A stretch of DNA of 64,000 nt from Deefgea tanakiae (GCF_019665765.1 NZ_CP081150.1:2356001-2420000), one strand, 5' to 3'. Positions 1 through 8,002 are shown, counted from the first letter of the stretch. The notes: a model not told the origin generated them from the letters alone. Program-made: numbers and translations.

Positions 1-970
1 CTTCGATCTCTTTATTGAGCATCAAGTTTTCATACGCAATCGCGACATTTTTGCAGAACAAATCAATCAAATCAGCATCAGGGTGCGACAACGCAACGGG
101 GCCATCAATAATCAATAAATTCAAGGCCCCGTGCGGCGCTTGGAAAAAGCCAACAAAATGATCGGGCGCAAAAATACTTTGTCGCTTCTCTAGTGCCTCT
201 TCAATCGATGGGCGCAAACGCTCCAAATCGGCCTCGGCTAAAGACTGACCACAAAACGCTTGGTAGCCTCCGGTCGCATACATGACCTTCAAATTATCGC
301 TATCGCTCAGCGCTGCAAGACCACCACTAACCACCACATACAAAGCGTCTTGCTCAAAAAACAGTAACGCTTGCAGTTGCTCAAGCACGCCTTGTGCAAA
401 TTTCAGCACCGACTGCTGCTTGAAGATCGTTGTTGATGCATCGACGACTTTGATCAACCCTCTACGATTCGCTTCAAGCTGGCGTCGTTGATGCTCGATC
501 AACATGATGTCATTGTACGAGCGCAAAGTACCCAACACGGCGGTGTATAACTTGTCGCGCGTGAGTTCGGTTTTGGCTTTGTAATCATTGATATCGTAGT
601 TTTCAATCACATGCCGTTCTGGTGCCACGCCAGGCTGGCCAGTCCGTAAGATAATTCGAATGTGATGGTTATGAAGTTTTTCCCGAATATCACGCGCGAC
701 ATTCAGACCCGCGTCTTCAGACTCCATCACCACATCGAGCAGCACCAGCGCAATATCATCACGTGTGGCCAATAAATCCAACGCCTCGCTGCCTGAGTAA
801 CACGACAAAATGTTCAATGGCCGTTTCAGAAAGTCGATATTGGATAGCGCTAATTTTGTCACATGATGAATATCGGGCTCATCATCCACCACGAGGACAT
901 GCCAAGGCTCAACGTGTACGCTCGATAGCGAATCGGTGTCGTCCTCTAGCCAGTTGTCATCATCAATCAT
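1..970 (-). CDS. Response regulator, receiver plus DUF3369 domain (partial, runs off left edge)
   Basis: The frame is open from an ATG at 970 to the window edge, giving 323 residues without a stop. After an acidic N-terminal stretch, the receiver domain begins near residue 23 (VLVVDDEPD, the acidic pair). The phosphoacceptor is Asp79 in LVLLDVVMES, and NDYKAK supplies the switch lysine. The following region, with RSYNDIMLIEHQRRQLEANR and then a GAF-like fold, resembles DUF3369, which is usually followed by an output domain such as HD-GYP or GGDEF. That output part lies outside the window, so the final function cannot be stated. The gene is divergent from hslU. Confidence 0.82.
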   Translation of the reverse strand, partial: MIDDDNWLEDDTDSLSSVHVEPWHVLVVDDEPDIHHVTKLALSNIDFLKRPLNILSCYSGSEALDLLATRDDIALVLLDVVMESEDAGLNVARDIREKLHNHHIRIILRTGQPGVAPERHVIENYDINDYKAKTELTRDKLYTAVLGTLRSYNDIMLIEHQRRQLEANRRGLIKVVDASTTIFKQQSVLKFAQGVLEQLQALLFFEQDALYVVVSGGLAALSDSDNLKVMYATGGYQAFCGQSLAEADLERLRPSIEEALEKRQSIFAPDHFVGFFQAPHGALNLLIIDGPVALSHPDADLIDLFCKNVAIAYENLMLNKEIE

Positions 971-1176
971 TGCGCCCCCTTGTTAAATCCATTCATGCGG
1001 CTTGTCTAAGCTTGCACCGCATCATTTGGCGTTTTTTTATACTTCAATCTCAGTGAGGCATTGGATTACTTCTATATCGCCCTAAGCACCTTGACGCGTT
1101 ATGTATAAGACTAGTCAAAAAATTTGAAATTGCACCATCGAATTGACAGACAAATTTACATCACGAACTACGCTCC

Positions 1177-1204
1177 CTTTAAAAAAGACCTGCCAGCCCC
1201 GATG
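1177..1204 (+). promoter_or_regulatory. Possible heat-shock (sigma-32-type) promoter of hslU
   Basis: CTTTAAA at 1177-1183 and CCCCGATG at 1197-1204 are 13 bases apart. This resembles the sigma-32 pattern CTTGAAA - 13/14 - CCCCATnT, with a few mismatches. A start near 1211 would leave a 25-base leader before hslU. E. coli hslVU is a heat-shock operon, so the context fits. It is a by-eye match only. Confidence 0.3.
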
Positions 1205-1235
1205 TATTTTCCAACCTGTATGAAATGGAATGCAT

Positions 1236-2558
1236 ATGACCCAAATGACCCCGCAAGAAATCGTCCACGAACTCGACAAGCACATCGTCGGTCAAGCTGC
1301 TGCGAAAAAAGCCGTTGCCATTGCGCTACGCAATCGCTGGCGCCGTCAGCAAGTGGCTGAACCGCTACGCAGTGAAATCACGCCGAAAAATATTTTGATG
1401 ATTGGGCCAACGGGCGTAGGCAAAACTGAAATTGCGCGTCGTTTAGCCAAACTCTCTGATGCACCATTTATTAAAGTGGAAGCCACCAAATTCACCGAAG
1501 TCGGTTATGTCGGCAAAGATGTCGACAGCATCATTCGTGATTTAATTGAAATCGCGATTAAACAAGTTCGCGATACCGCCATTAGCAAAAATCGCGTTCG
1601 TGCCGAAGATGCCGCTGAAAACCGCGTACTAGATGTGCTCCTGCCGCCTGCAACGCCGAGCTACGGCGCCGTCAATGGCGAAGACAGCATGAGCGAAACG
1701 CGGCAGAAATTCCGCAAAATGCTGCGCGAAGGCAAATTCGACGATAAAGAAATCGAGATCGACGTCGCCGCCCACGCGCCAACGATGGAAGTCTTTGCAC
1801 CGCCGGGCATGGAAGACTTTTCTAGCCAGATTCAAAATATGTTTAAAGGTGCGATGGGCGATAAGAAAAAGTCGCAAAAAATGAAAGTGCCTGATGCCCT
1901 CAAAGCCTTAATCGACGAAGAAGCCGCCAAACTCGTCAACGACGAAGACACCAAGGCCGAAGCGCTACGATTGGTTGAGCAAAACGGTATTGTCTTTATC
2001 GATGAAATCGACAAAGTGACTACTCGATCTGAGGGCCAAGGCGGTGAAGTGTCTCGCCAAGGTGTGCAGCGCGATTTACTGCCGCTGGTTGAAGGCACCA
2101 CGGTGACAACCAAATACGGCATGGTCAAAACCGACCATATTTTATTTATCGCCAGCGGCGCATTTCACTTAGCCAAACCGTCCGATTTAATCCCAGAACT
2201 GCAAGGCCGCTTTCCGATTCGCGTTGAGCTGAACTCGCTCACTGTTGAAGACTTTGCGACTATTCTGACTGGCACGGATGCTTGCCTATCCAAGCAATAT
2301 CAAGCCTTGCTGGCGACTGAAGACGTTGAGTTGGTCTACACCGAAGACGGCATCCGTCGCTTGGCTGAAATGGCATGGCATGTGAATGAAAGCACCGAAA
2401 ACATCGGCGCGCGCCGTTTGTATACGGTGATGGAGCGCCTACTCGAAGAGATTTCTTTTGAAGCGAAACGCGGCACGGTAACGATTGATGCTGAATTTGT
2501 TAGTGGCAAACTCGCTAGTGTGGCCACCAATCATGACTTAGCGCGGTTCATGCTCTAG
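1236..2558 (+). CDS. hslU: ATP-dependent protease ATPase subunit HslU
   Basis: HslU is the AAA+ unfoldase that feeds substrates to the HslV peptidase in the cytoplasm. Walker A GPTGVGKT is at residues 57-64, followed by the strongly conserved [20 protein letters not shown]. Walker B is VFIDEID. The sensor region RVELNSLT and the C-terminal tail DLARFML are also present; the tail inserts into HslV. The length of 440 residues is close to the family norm of about 443. An in-frame ATG exists at 1230, but GGAA at 1227-1230 is better spaced for the ATG at 1236. No hslV lies directly upstream, where it is normally found; that space holds a divergent response regulator. Confidence 0.97.
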   Translation: MTQMTPQEIVHELDKHIVGQAAAKKAVAIALRNRWRRQQVAEPLRSEITPKNILMIGPTGVGKTEIARRLAKLSDAPFIKVEATKFTEVGYVGKDVDSIIRDLIEIAIKQVRDTAISKNRVRAEDAAENRVLDVLLPPATPSYGAVNGEDSMSETRQKFRKMLREGKFDDKEIEIDVAAHAPTMEVFAPPGMEDFSSQIQNMFKGAMGDKKKSQKMKVPDALKALIDEEAAKLVNDEDTKAEALRLVEQNGIVFIDEIDKVTTRSEGQGGEVSRQGVQRDLLPLVEGTTVTTKYGMVKTDHILFIASGAFHLAKPSDLIPELQGRFPIRVELNSLTVEDFATILTGTDACLSKQYQALLATEDVELVYTEDGIRRLAEMAWHVNESTENIGARRLYTVMERLLEEISFEAKRGTVTIDAEFVSGKLASVATNHDLARFML

Positions 2559-2566
2559 CTCGCAGG

Positions 2567-2613
2567 GGTATTGCTGTTTATTCACTATTAAATAATGGCT
2601 AGATAGCAATACC
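2567..2613. repeat. 47-bp GGTAT...ATACC palindrome, copy 1
   Basis: The ends GGTATTGCT and AGCAATACC pair perfectly around a 29-base centre. The copy lies just downstream of the hslU stop and before the convergent outer-membrane gene. It is exactly 47 bp, like the other copies in the window. Confidence 0.8.
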
Positions 2614-2619
2614 CACCCA

Positions 2620-3567
2620 TCAAAAACTCACCGCCAAACCCATACCAAATCCAGATACATTAGGGCCAAACATATAGCGCGCCACCAAACGAGTGCGGGT
2701 GACGATGATTGAATAAGCGCTCGAATCCAACTCCAAGCCCAAGCCCACTGTAGATAAATAATCGAACCCCAGTACGCCCGCTTGATCACCGTAATAACGG
2801 GAGTGCGAGGCCTCCAACACATAGCGCAAGGGGCGTTGCAACAAACTTACCCCCGTTGGTGCTCGATAACGCGCCCACACATTCGCCGTTTGCGAATCCG
2901 CACTGCCAGAAACCAAATCATCTGATTTAAAAGTCTGTAAATGCATTGCCGAGAATCGAAATTCAACATCAACCTCATACTCGGGTTTGACCAACTCATA
3001 ATCAAACATCAAAGCGCCGCCCAAGCCATACATATTCATCGAGCCGTCTTGAAAAAAGTTTAAATCGGTATCTGCTTTTTGATTGACCCACCAATTAGCA
3101 ACCCGCAAATCACTCACCACTTTGCCCAAAGAAAAATCAAAAATGGGTCGCACTACCCAGTTTTCTGACAACGGGAAATCCCAACCGATACCGCCAGTGC
3201 CCGTCACCGCAGTCCACTTCAGCGGAATATCGCGCGTCTCGGTGCCATTACTGGCGACAAAGGTCGGATCAAAGCGGCTGTAAGCGATTGCCCCTTCTAA
3301 ATACAAAGGAATAGTGTCACTAATCACGTCACCACCACCGAGTTGCGACATCACCAGACTTTTATCCTCACTACCCGACTGTTGAATCGACAAATTACTC
3401 GAAGCCAAATCTAAAATCGTCGAATACGACATCACCGCCAACACGGCATCCGCATTTTTTTTCACACTTTGCCGATCTTTCAAACTAAAGCTTTTACTTT
3501 CAGCAGCATGAACAAGCTGCAGCACAGAGAGAACAAGCAAACCCAAGCCCCATTTCGCCCCCAACAT
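2620..3567 (-). CDS. Predicted outer-membrane beta-barrel protein, function unknown
   Basis: This 315-residue protein has a Sec signal peptide at residues 1-21, with likely cleavage after VHA. The mature part is rich in alternating hydrophobic and polar strands with aromatic girdles (YLEGAIAYSRF, YMFGPNVSGFG) and ends in phenylalanine after GLAVSF, the usual BAM recognition signature. About 12 strands can be imagined but were not modelled. I do not recognise a named family; the overall look resembles autotransporter-barrel-like outer membrane proteins. It stands alone, convergent with hslU. The substrate or role is not inferable. Confidence 0.7.
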   Translation of the reverse strand: MLGAKWGLGLLVLSVLQLVHAAESKSFSLKDRQSVKKNADAVLAVMSYSTILDLASSNLSIQQSGSEDKSLVMSQLGGGDVISDTIPLYLEGAIAYSRFDPTFVASNGTETRDIPLKWTAVTGTGGIGWDFPLSENWVVRPIFDFSLGKVVSDLRVANWWVNQKADTDLNFFQDGSMNMYGLGGALMFDYELVKPEYEVDVEFRFSAMHLQTFKSDDLVSGSADSQTANVWARYRAPTGVSLLQRPLRYVLEASHSRYYGDQAGVLGFDYLSTVGLGLELDSSAYSIIVTRTRLVARYMFGPNVSGFGMGLAVSF

Positions 3568-3688
3568 CTTGCCTCTCCACTAAATAAAAGCGCAGCATAA
3601 CACCAAGGAATTACGAGACTAAAACGCTCACTGATGCGCCATACAAAATGCCAACAGATTAAGAAACGCCAATTGACTCCGTCAGAAT

Positions 3689-3702
3689 TTGACCATCATC
3701 AA
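3689..3702 (+). promoter_or_regulatory. FNR-type binding site upstream of nrdD
   Basis: TTGAC-CATC-ATCAA matches the FNR/Anr consensus TTGAT-N4-ATCAA at nine of ten positions. If TATATT at 3743-3748 is the -10 element, the site centre lies about 60 bases upstream of the start. That is the class I position of an oxygen-controlled activator. Confidence 0.7.
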
Positions 3703-3704
3703 AA

Positions 3705-3752
3705 ACACAGCATTGTGTGCAGCAAACAAAAACAAAACACCATATATTGTGT
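3705..3752 (+). promoter_or_regulatory. Paired NrdR boxes upstream of nrdD
   Basis: Box 2 at 3737-3752 reads ACACCATATATTGTGT, very close to the NrdR consensus acaCwAtATaTwGtgt. Box 1 at 3705-3720 reads ACACAGCATTGTGTGC and is weaker. The starts are 32 bases apart, about three helical turns, the usual NrdR geometry. Box 2 covers the likely -10 element TATATT (3743-3748), consistent with repression when dATP is high. Confidence 0.75.
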
Positions 3753-3817
3753 TTATTCATGATTCGCAATACAGCTTTTAAATCGACCGACTAGTAAAAA
3801 CATAGGGCAGCAATCAA

Positions 3818-3864
3818 TGTATCTTGCCCAAATCGTTTAAAGCAAATAAGCCAAGCGCTATACC
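3818..3864. repeat. 47-bp palindrome family, degenerate copy
   Basis: The sequence starts TGTAT and ends ATACC with exactly 47 bases between the outer ends. One end base differs from the family pattern and internal pairing is poor, so membership is uncertain. It lies inside the nrdD leader. Confidence 0.4.
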
Positions 3865-3881
3865 CTGTAATGAGCCAATTG

Positions 3882-3916
3882 GGGCGAGCGTACTTTGCTC
3901 GCCCACTTTTTGTTTT
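3882..3916 (+). terminator. Intrinsic terminator-like hairpin inside the nrdD leader
   Basis: GGGCGAGC at 3882-3889 pairs perfectly with GCTCGCCC at 3897-3904 across a 7-base loop, followed by ACTTTTTGTTTT. It lies between the FNR/NrdR promoter (about 3750) and the nrdD start at 4018, with no protein gene in between. It could be an attenuator, or the end of a small RNA of about 155 nt starting near 3755. Confidence 0.65.
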
Positions 3917-4017
3917 GAGCTATGTTGAAGGTTATTTGCGTCAGACGAACAAAGTTGCCCAGCAAGAATTTACTATTAATTGACACACCAATAACTCGCC
4001 AAGGGAAGCCCACCACC

Positions 4018-6168
4018 ATGCTCAAAGTGATTAAACGCGACGGCGCCAAAGCCGCTTATGACAGCGCCAAAATTTATGAAGCCTGCCGCCGCGCCGCCAC
4101 TGCCGCCCGCTACCCTGAGCCTGAGTTATTAGCCGAACAAATCACCAATTTTGTTGAAGAGGAATGCCGTCGCCTCAATGAAGCCGACCTGTTCAATAAA
4201 ACCCCCTCCGTGCTTGATATTCCAACCATTCAACAACTCGTCGAAGACGCTTTAATGCAGGAATACCCAGAAGTTGCGCGTATCTATATACAGTATCGTT
4301 TCGAGCGCGACCGAATCCGCGCGCAAGGCTCTGAGCTGCACGCCAAGTTGATGGGCTTGGTCAACAAAACCGATATCGATGCAACCACTGAAAACGCCAA
4401 TAAAGACGCCAACGTATTCCCCGTGATGCGCGATTTGATGGCAGGGATTGTGTCTAAACAGTTCGCCAGCACCTTTTTACCCAAAGACATTCTCGAAGCA
4501 CACAATAGCGGCGACATTCATTTTCACGACCTCGATTACTCGCCCTTCCTACCATTCACTAACTGCTGCCTCGTTGATTTAAAAGGCATGCTGCGTGATG
4601 GCTTTAGGCTTGGGAACGCCAAAATCGAAAGCCCCAAATCGGTCGGGGTCGCTTGCGCCGTCACTGCACAAATCATCGCCCAAGTGGCCAGCCATCAATA
4701 CGGCGGCACGACGATTCCGAATATCGACCAAACGCTTGCGCCGTATGTGCTCAAATCGTACGAAAAAAATCTCGCTGTGGCGCATGAATACGGCATCGTT
4801 GAACCAGAACGCTACGCGATTGAGCGCACTGAAAAAGAAGCCTACGATGGCATTCAAGCCTGCGAGTACGAAATCAACACGCTATTTAGCTCGAACGGCC
4901 AACAGCCATTTGTGACGTTCTCGTTTGGCATGGGTACCAGCTGGGCGGAACGCATCATTCAGCAATCGATTTTACGAGTGCGAATTAAAGGCTTAGGCAA
5001 AGAAGGCACCACGCCGGTGTTCCCGAAACTGGTGTTTTTTATCGATGAAGGCATCAATCTCAAACCAACTGATCCGAATTACGACATCAAACAGCTCGCA
5101 CTCGAATGCACATCCAAACGCATGTACCCCGACATCATCTCGGCCAAGCTCAACCGCCAAATTACCGGTGCCAGCGTGCCCGTATCGCCAATGGGCTGCC
5201 GCAGCTTTTTATCCACTTGGCATGATGAAAATGGCGTGGAGCAACTCGACGGACGTAACAATCTGGGCGTTGTCAGCCTCAATCTACCGCGCATCGCGAT
5301 TCAAGCGCAGGGAGATCAAGCACGCTTTCATGAAATACTCCAAGAACGCCTTTCAGTTTGCTTTCGCGCGCTGTATTTGCGCATTCAACGCCTCGAAGGC
5401 GTCAAAGCGAATGTCGCACCGATTTTGTATATGGAAGGCGCGTTTGGTATTCGGCTGAAGGCTGACGACGACATCATCAGCATTTTTAAAAACGACCGCG
5501 CCTCGATTTCGCTCGGTTACATCGGCCTGCACGAAGTCGGCATATTAATGTTTGGCCAGCACCCAGCACAAAACGCCGCCGCGCGCGAGTTCTTGCATAC
5601 CGTGATCGAAACGATGAGCGCAACCACCAAACGCTGGAAAGCCGAAACGGGATTTGGCTTTTCGCTGTACTCAACACCGAGCGAATCGCTCTGCCATCGT
5701 TTCTGCAAACTCGACCAAGCACAATTTGGCACGATTGCCGAAGTAACTGACAAGGGCTACTACACCAACTCTTTCCACTTGGACGTGCTGCGCAAAGTCA
5801 ATCCATTTGAAAAAATAGATTTCGAAACGGGTTACGCTGAACTCGCCAGCGGTGGGCATATTACTTATGTCGAATTGCCCAATATGAAGCACAACTTATT
5901 AGCCTTAGAGCGCATTTGGGACTATGCCGTCACAAAAGTGCCGTATTTCGGCACAAATACGCCAGTTGACGCCTGTGGCGCTTGTGGATTCATGGGCGAG
6001 ACACTGGCGACTGCTGAAGGTTTCACTTGCCCCGACTGCGGCAATAGCGACAGCGCGACCTTATCAGTCACCCGCCGCGTCTGCGGCTACCTCGGTAGCC
6101 CGAATGCGCGGCCTTTTAATGCCGGCAAACAAAAAGAAGTGATGCGCCGGGTGAAACACGCAGCTTAG
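4018..6168 (+). CDS. nrdD: Anaerobic (class III) ribonucleoside-triphosphate reductase
   Basis: NrdD reduces ribonucleoside triphosphates to deoxy forms without oxygen, using a glycyl radical. The N-terminal ATP cone (KVIKRDGAKAAYDSAKIYEA) occupies roughly residues 1-95. The large barrel follows (DIHFHDLDYSPFLPFTNCC). Near the C-terminus are a four-cysteine zinc site (CGACGF and CPDCG) and RVCGYLG, whose Gly at about residue 690 carries the radical. The protein has 716 residues against about 712 in E. coli. The frame is open upstream to 3922, but ATG 4018 follows AAGGGA at 4001-4006 and begins at the usual ATP-cone residues. The activase nrdG follows. Confidence 0.97.
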   Translation: MLKVIKRDGAKAAYDSAKIYEACRRAATAARYPEPELLAEQITNFVEEECRRLNEADLFNKTPSVLDIPTIQQLVEDALMQEYPEVARIYIQYRFERDRIRAQGSELHAKLMGLVNKTDIDATTENANKDANVFPVMRDLMAGIVSKQFASTFLPKDILEAHNSGDIHFHDLDYSPFLPFTNCCLVDLKGMLRDGFRLGNAKIESPKSVGVACAVTAQIIAQVASHQYGGTTIPNIDQTLAPYVLKSYEKNLAVAHEYGIVEPERYAIERTEKEAYDGIQACEYEINTLFSSNGQQPFVTFSFGMGTSWAERIIQQSILRVRIKGLGKEGTTPVFPKLVFFIDEGINLKPTDPNYDIKQLALECTSKRMYPDIISAKLNRQITGASVPVSPMGCRSFLSTWHDENGVEQLDGRNNLGVVSLNLPRIAIQAQGDQARFHEILQERLSVCFRALYLRIQRLEGVKANVAPILYMEGAFGIRLKADDDIISIFKNDRASISLGYIGLHEVGILMFGQHPAQNAAAREFLHTVIETMSATTKRWKAETGFGFSLYSTPSESLCHRFCKLDQAQFGTIAEVTDKGYYTNSFHLDVLRKVNPFEKIDFETGYAELASGGHITYVELPNMKHNLLALERIWDYAVTKVPYFGTNTPVDACGACGFMGETLATAEGFTCPDCGNSDSATLSVTRRVCGYLGSPNARPFNAGKQKEVMRRVKHAA

Positions 6169-6175
6169 GATTTAT

Positions 6176-6279
6176 CCCCTCCCCCTTGACGGGGGAGGGC
6201 TAGGGTGGGGGTGAAACTACGGAGTGCCGTGATAGTTCATCACCCCCATCCCAGCTTTCCCCCGTCAAGGGGGAAGGAG
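6176..6279. repeat. Long inverted repeat between nrdD and nrdG
   Basis: A left arm of about 38 bases (6176-6213) and a right arm (6241-6279) are near-perfect inverted copies around a 27-base centre. Each arm holds the smaller palindrome CCCCCTTGACGGGGG. It resembles the G/C-tract palindromes scattered in many proteobacterial genomes. It sits within the nrdD-nrdG transcript, eight bases after the nrdD stop. Confidence 0.8.
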
Positions 6280-6288
6280 CTAAAGCAA

Positions 6289-6335
6289 TGTATATTAATC
6301 AAGCAACTAATAAACAAAGCCCACAACAGCATACC
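6289..6335. repeat. 47-bp palindrome family, degenerate copy before nrdG
   Basis: The sequence starts TGTAT and ends ATACC with an exact 47-base span. One end base differs from GGTAT. It ends one base before the nrdG ATG. Membership is uncertain because the inner part pairs poorly. Confidence 0.4.
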
Positions 6336-6336
6336 C

Positions 6337-6804
6337 ATGAATTATGACCGCTACTACACCCACGACCTTGTCAACGGCGAAGGTATTCGAGTGACGCTTT
6401 TTGTCACTGGCTGCGCCCACGCCTGTGCAGGCTGCTACAACGAATCAACGTGGGATAGAAAATCAGGCTTACCTTTTACGGCACAAATTCAACAAGAATT
6501 GTTAGACGCCTGCGAAAATCACGACGGCCTCAGCCTCTCCGGCGGCGACCCCCTCCACCCAGCCAACCGCGACGCCATCCTCAAGCTCTGTAAAGCCTTC
6601 AACCAGCGTTATCCAAACAAGAATATTTGGCTGTGGACGGGATATGTTTATTCAGAAATTGCGGAACTAGAAATATTAAAGTATGTGGATGTGTTAATAG
6701 ACGGTAAATATGAGAAAGATCAGCCAACTAGCCTGCCATGGCGCGGCTCTGAGAATCAACGGCTAATGCCAATCCAACAGATCGGTGCGCCATTAATAGA
6801 GTGA
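6337..6804 (+). CDS. nrdG: Anaerobic ribonucleotide reductase activating protein
   Basis: NrdG is the radical-SAM activase that generates the glycyl radical on NrdD. The protein has 155 residues (E. coli 154). CAHACAGC gives the CxxxCxxC iron-sulfur ligands, and LSLSGGDPL is the SAM-binding GGDP motif. An upstream in-frame start at 6205 would translate part of the inverted repeat. MNYDRYYTHDLVNGEG at 6337 is the family N-terminus, so it was chosen. It is co-directional with nrdD, 168 bases downstream, with palindromic DNA between them. Confidence 0.95.
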   Translation: MNYDRYYTHDLVNGEGIRVTLFVTGCAHACAGCYNESTWDRKSGLPFTAQIQQELLDACENHDGLSLSGGDPLHPANRDAILKLCKAFNQRYPNKNIWLWTGYVYSEIAELEILKYVDVLIDGKYEKDQPTSLPWRGSENQRLMPIQQIGAPLIE

Positions 6805-7088
6805 ATATTAAAAGCCAATACCTTCAAATCATAATGATTACACCGGCCGAGGACATAAAAAATAACCCAGCAAGTACAAAGCCTCATCACTAAGCGGGCC
6901 AACAATCAACGTAGCAACTGACGATTTACGTCACATCCCCGACTAAATTAGGCAACACTAATACTCTTACCACCCACTCTTCTCCATAACCACCTAATCA
7001 GCCGTTAGTCAGCTTCTTTCTTTATCCATCGTTCAAAATCAGGCAAATCAGCACGATACTACGACTGCAAGATAGTGCAATAAGCAGC
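6805..7088. other. AT-rich non-coding stretch upstream of the pilin genes
   Basis: No convincing gene is visible on either strand. The stretch probably holds upstream activator sites for the sigma-54-like promoter at 7089-7104, but I could not pick out a specific enhancer motif. No terminator with a T-run is evident after nrdG. Confidence 0.5.
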
Positions 7089-7104
7089 TGGCATTAAATC
7101 TGCT
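7089..7104 (+). promoter_or_regulatory. Sigma-54 (-24/-12) promoter before first pilin stub
   Basis: TGGCATTAAATCTGCT has GG and GC at the exact -24/-12 spacing of the consensus TGGCAcg-N4-ttGCw. The predicted start is near 7115, about 29 bases before the pilin ATG. Pilin genes of Pseudomonas, Geobacter and Myxococcus are known sigma-54/PilR targets. Confidence 0.65.
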
Positions 7105-7143
7105 AACTGTATACCTAGCTAAACCCAAATCAGTGAGCACATC

Positions 7144-7320
7144 ATGAAAATCAATGGATTCACCCTGATCGAATTGATGATCGTTGTTGCCATTATTGGG
7201 ATTTTGGCGAGCATTGCAATTCCACAATATGATGAAATCACCAAAAAGGCTGAGAATAAATCAGCGCAAAGTGATGCAAGAAATTTTCTTACCGCAGCAA
7301 CAGTAAGCAACGACAATTAG
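7144..7320 (+). CDS. Minimal type IV pilin (N-terminal stub), copy 1
   Basis: This 58-residue prepilin has leader MKING, then the processed N-terminus [17 protein letters not shown] with Glu5, as in classical type IVa pilins. The mature product is only 53 residues: the alpha-1 spine plus a short basic/polar tail ([18 protein letters not shown]). It has no globular head and no cysteine. The natural stop TAG sits in a clean intergenic region, and a second, similar gene follows 66 bases on, so truncation by mutation is unlikely. Geobacter PilA-N (61 mature residues) is the nearest known analogue. I infer a split pilin whose head is encoded separately. Confidence 0.85.
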   Translation: MKINGFTLIELMIVVAIIGILASIAIPQYDEITKKAENKSAQSDARNFLTAATVSNDN

Positions 7321-7321
7321 C

Positions 7322-7337
7322 TGGCATGATTCATGCT
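7322..7337 (+). promoter_or_regulatory. Sigma-54 (-24/-12) promoter before second pilin stub
   Basis: TGGCATGATTCATGCT again has GG and GC with exact -24/-12 spacing, starting two bases after the first pilin's stop codon. The duplicate promoter suggests the whole promoter-pilin unit was duplicated and that each copy can be expressed by itself. Confidence 0.65.
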
Positions 7338-7386
7338 TAACTCAACACCAGACGTATAGAGCAACCTATCCAACAGGAGCAACAAA

Positions 7387-7569
7387 ATGAAAAAGCTACA
7401 AAAAGGTTTTACATTGATTGAACTTATGATTGTAGTAGCAATTATTGGTATTTTGGCTGCAATTGCTATTCCACAATTTTCGGAATACACCAAGAAAGGC
7501 GAGAATAAAGCCGCCCAGTCCGACGCTCGTAATTTTCTAACTGGCGCAGTTGCCAATTCAAACAATTAA
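7387..7569 (+). CDS. Minimal type IV pilin (N-terminal stub), copy 2
   Basis: This 60-residue prepilin has leader MKKLQKG, then [18 protein letters not shown] with Glu5; the mature product is 53 residues, the same as copy 1. The tail ([18 protein letters not shown]) aligns with copy 1, so the two are paralogues. A good ribosome site (AGGAGC near 7375) precedes ATG 7387. The stop is 19 bases before the next gene, a Sec-exported small protein, so the two probably share a transcript. The head domain of an ordinary pilin is missing. Confidence 0.87.
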   Translation: MKKLQKGFTLIELMIVVAIIGILAAIAIPQFSEYTKKGENKAAQSDARNFLTGAVANSNN

Positions 7570-7588
7570 GCATAAATAGGTGAAAAAC

Positions 7589-7927
7589 ATGAATAAAATG
7601 ATTAAAACAGGCTTACTTGCTGGTGCGGCATTGGTAGCTCTTTCTGGCCAAGTTCTAGCGACTGACGCATGCACTGGCACAGGTGGTGATGCAACAATTT
7701 CGGCTGGCTCATTCATTGTTAATGGCTTTACGCTTAAATGCTCTAAAAATGTAGTATTGGGTTACACCGAATCTACAAACACAAAAGTTGGTGTTTGCGC
7801 AGCCTCACAAAAAGGCAATCGCAAATTCGGCGGTACAAGTGAAGGTGGTGCAGTAGCAGATTTAGGTGCCCACACACAAGGTACAGCCACGACGATCACG
7901 AGTGGTGCTGGCAACGGATGCTCTTAA
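7589..7927 (+). CDS. Sec-exported four-cysteine protein, candidate pilin head (PilA-C-like)
   Basis: This 112-residue protein has a classical signal peptide (residues 1-24, GAALVALSGQVLA, then TDAC). The mature 88 residues hold four cysteines (4, 27, 46, 87), enough for two disulfides, and are rich in Gly/Ser/Thr with predicted beta character. A GTG at 7580 is in frame, but AGGTGA at 7578-7583 is properly spaced for ATG 7589. The 53-residue stub plus this 88-residue chain totals 141, about the size of one ordinary mature pilin. By position it matches the PilA-C/Spc partner of Geobacter PilA-N. No sequence family was recognised; the role is inferred from context. Confidence 0.6.
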   Translation: MNKMIKTGLLAGAALVALSGQVLATDACTGTGGDATISAGSFIVNGFTLKCSKNVVLGYTESTNTKVGVCAASQKGNRKFGGTSEGGAVADLGAHTQGTATTITSGAGNGCS

Positions 7928-7954
7928 TTTAATTGTTCAGCAAAAAGAACTTTC

Positions 7955-7984
7955 AAACCCCAAATTTTTTTTGGGGTTTTTTAA
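7955..7984 (+). terminator. Intrinsic terminator after the pilin genes
   Basis: AAACCCCAAA pairs with TTTGGGGTTT and the arm runs into a T-tract. It would separate abundant pilin mRNA from the downstream membrane and transport genes, with partial read-through possible. Confidence 0.85.
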
Positions 7985-8002
7985 TTTAAGAAAAATAATT
8001 AA

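Noticed and set aside
1124-1235. A possible hslV remnant upstream of hslU
   Set aside because: The short frames here show none of the HslV features such as an N-terminal TTI/TTV threonine start or the GGDGQVT motif.
3755-4017. A cobalamin or other known riboswitch in the nrdD leader
   Set aside because: No recognisable box or conserved core was found, only a terminator-type hairpin; class III enzymes do not need cobalamin.
7069-7115. Another 47-bp family copy ending in ATACC before the first pilin
   Set aside because: The base positions 47 back read AAGAT, not GGTAT, and the stretch is better explained by the sigma-54-like promoter.
7144-7569. Calling the short pilins conductive e-pilins like Geobacter PilA
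   Set aside because: Each mature stub has only about three aromatic residues and lacks the aromatic-rich tail; there is no sequence ground for conductivity.
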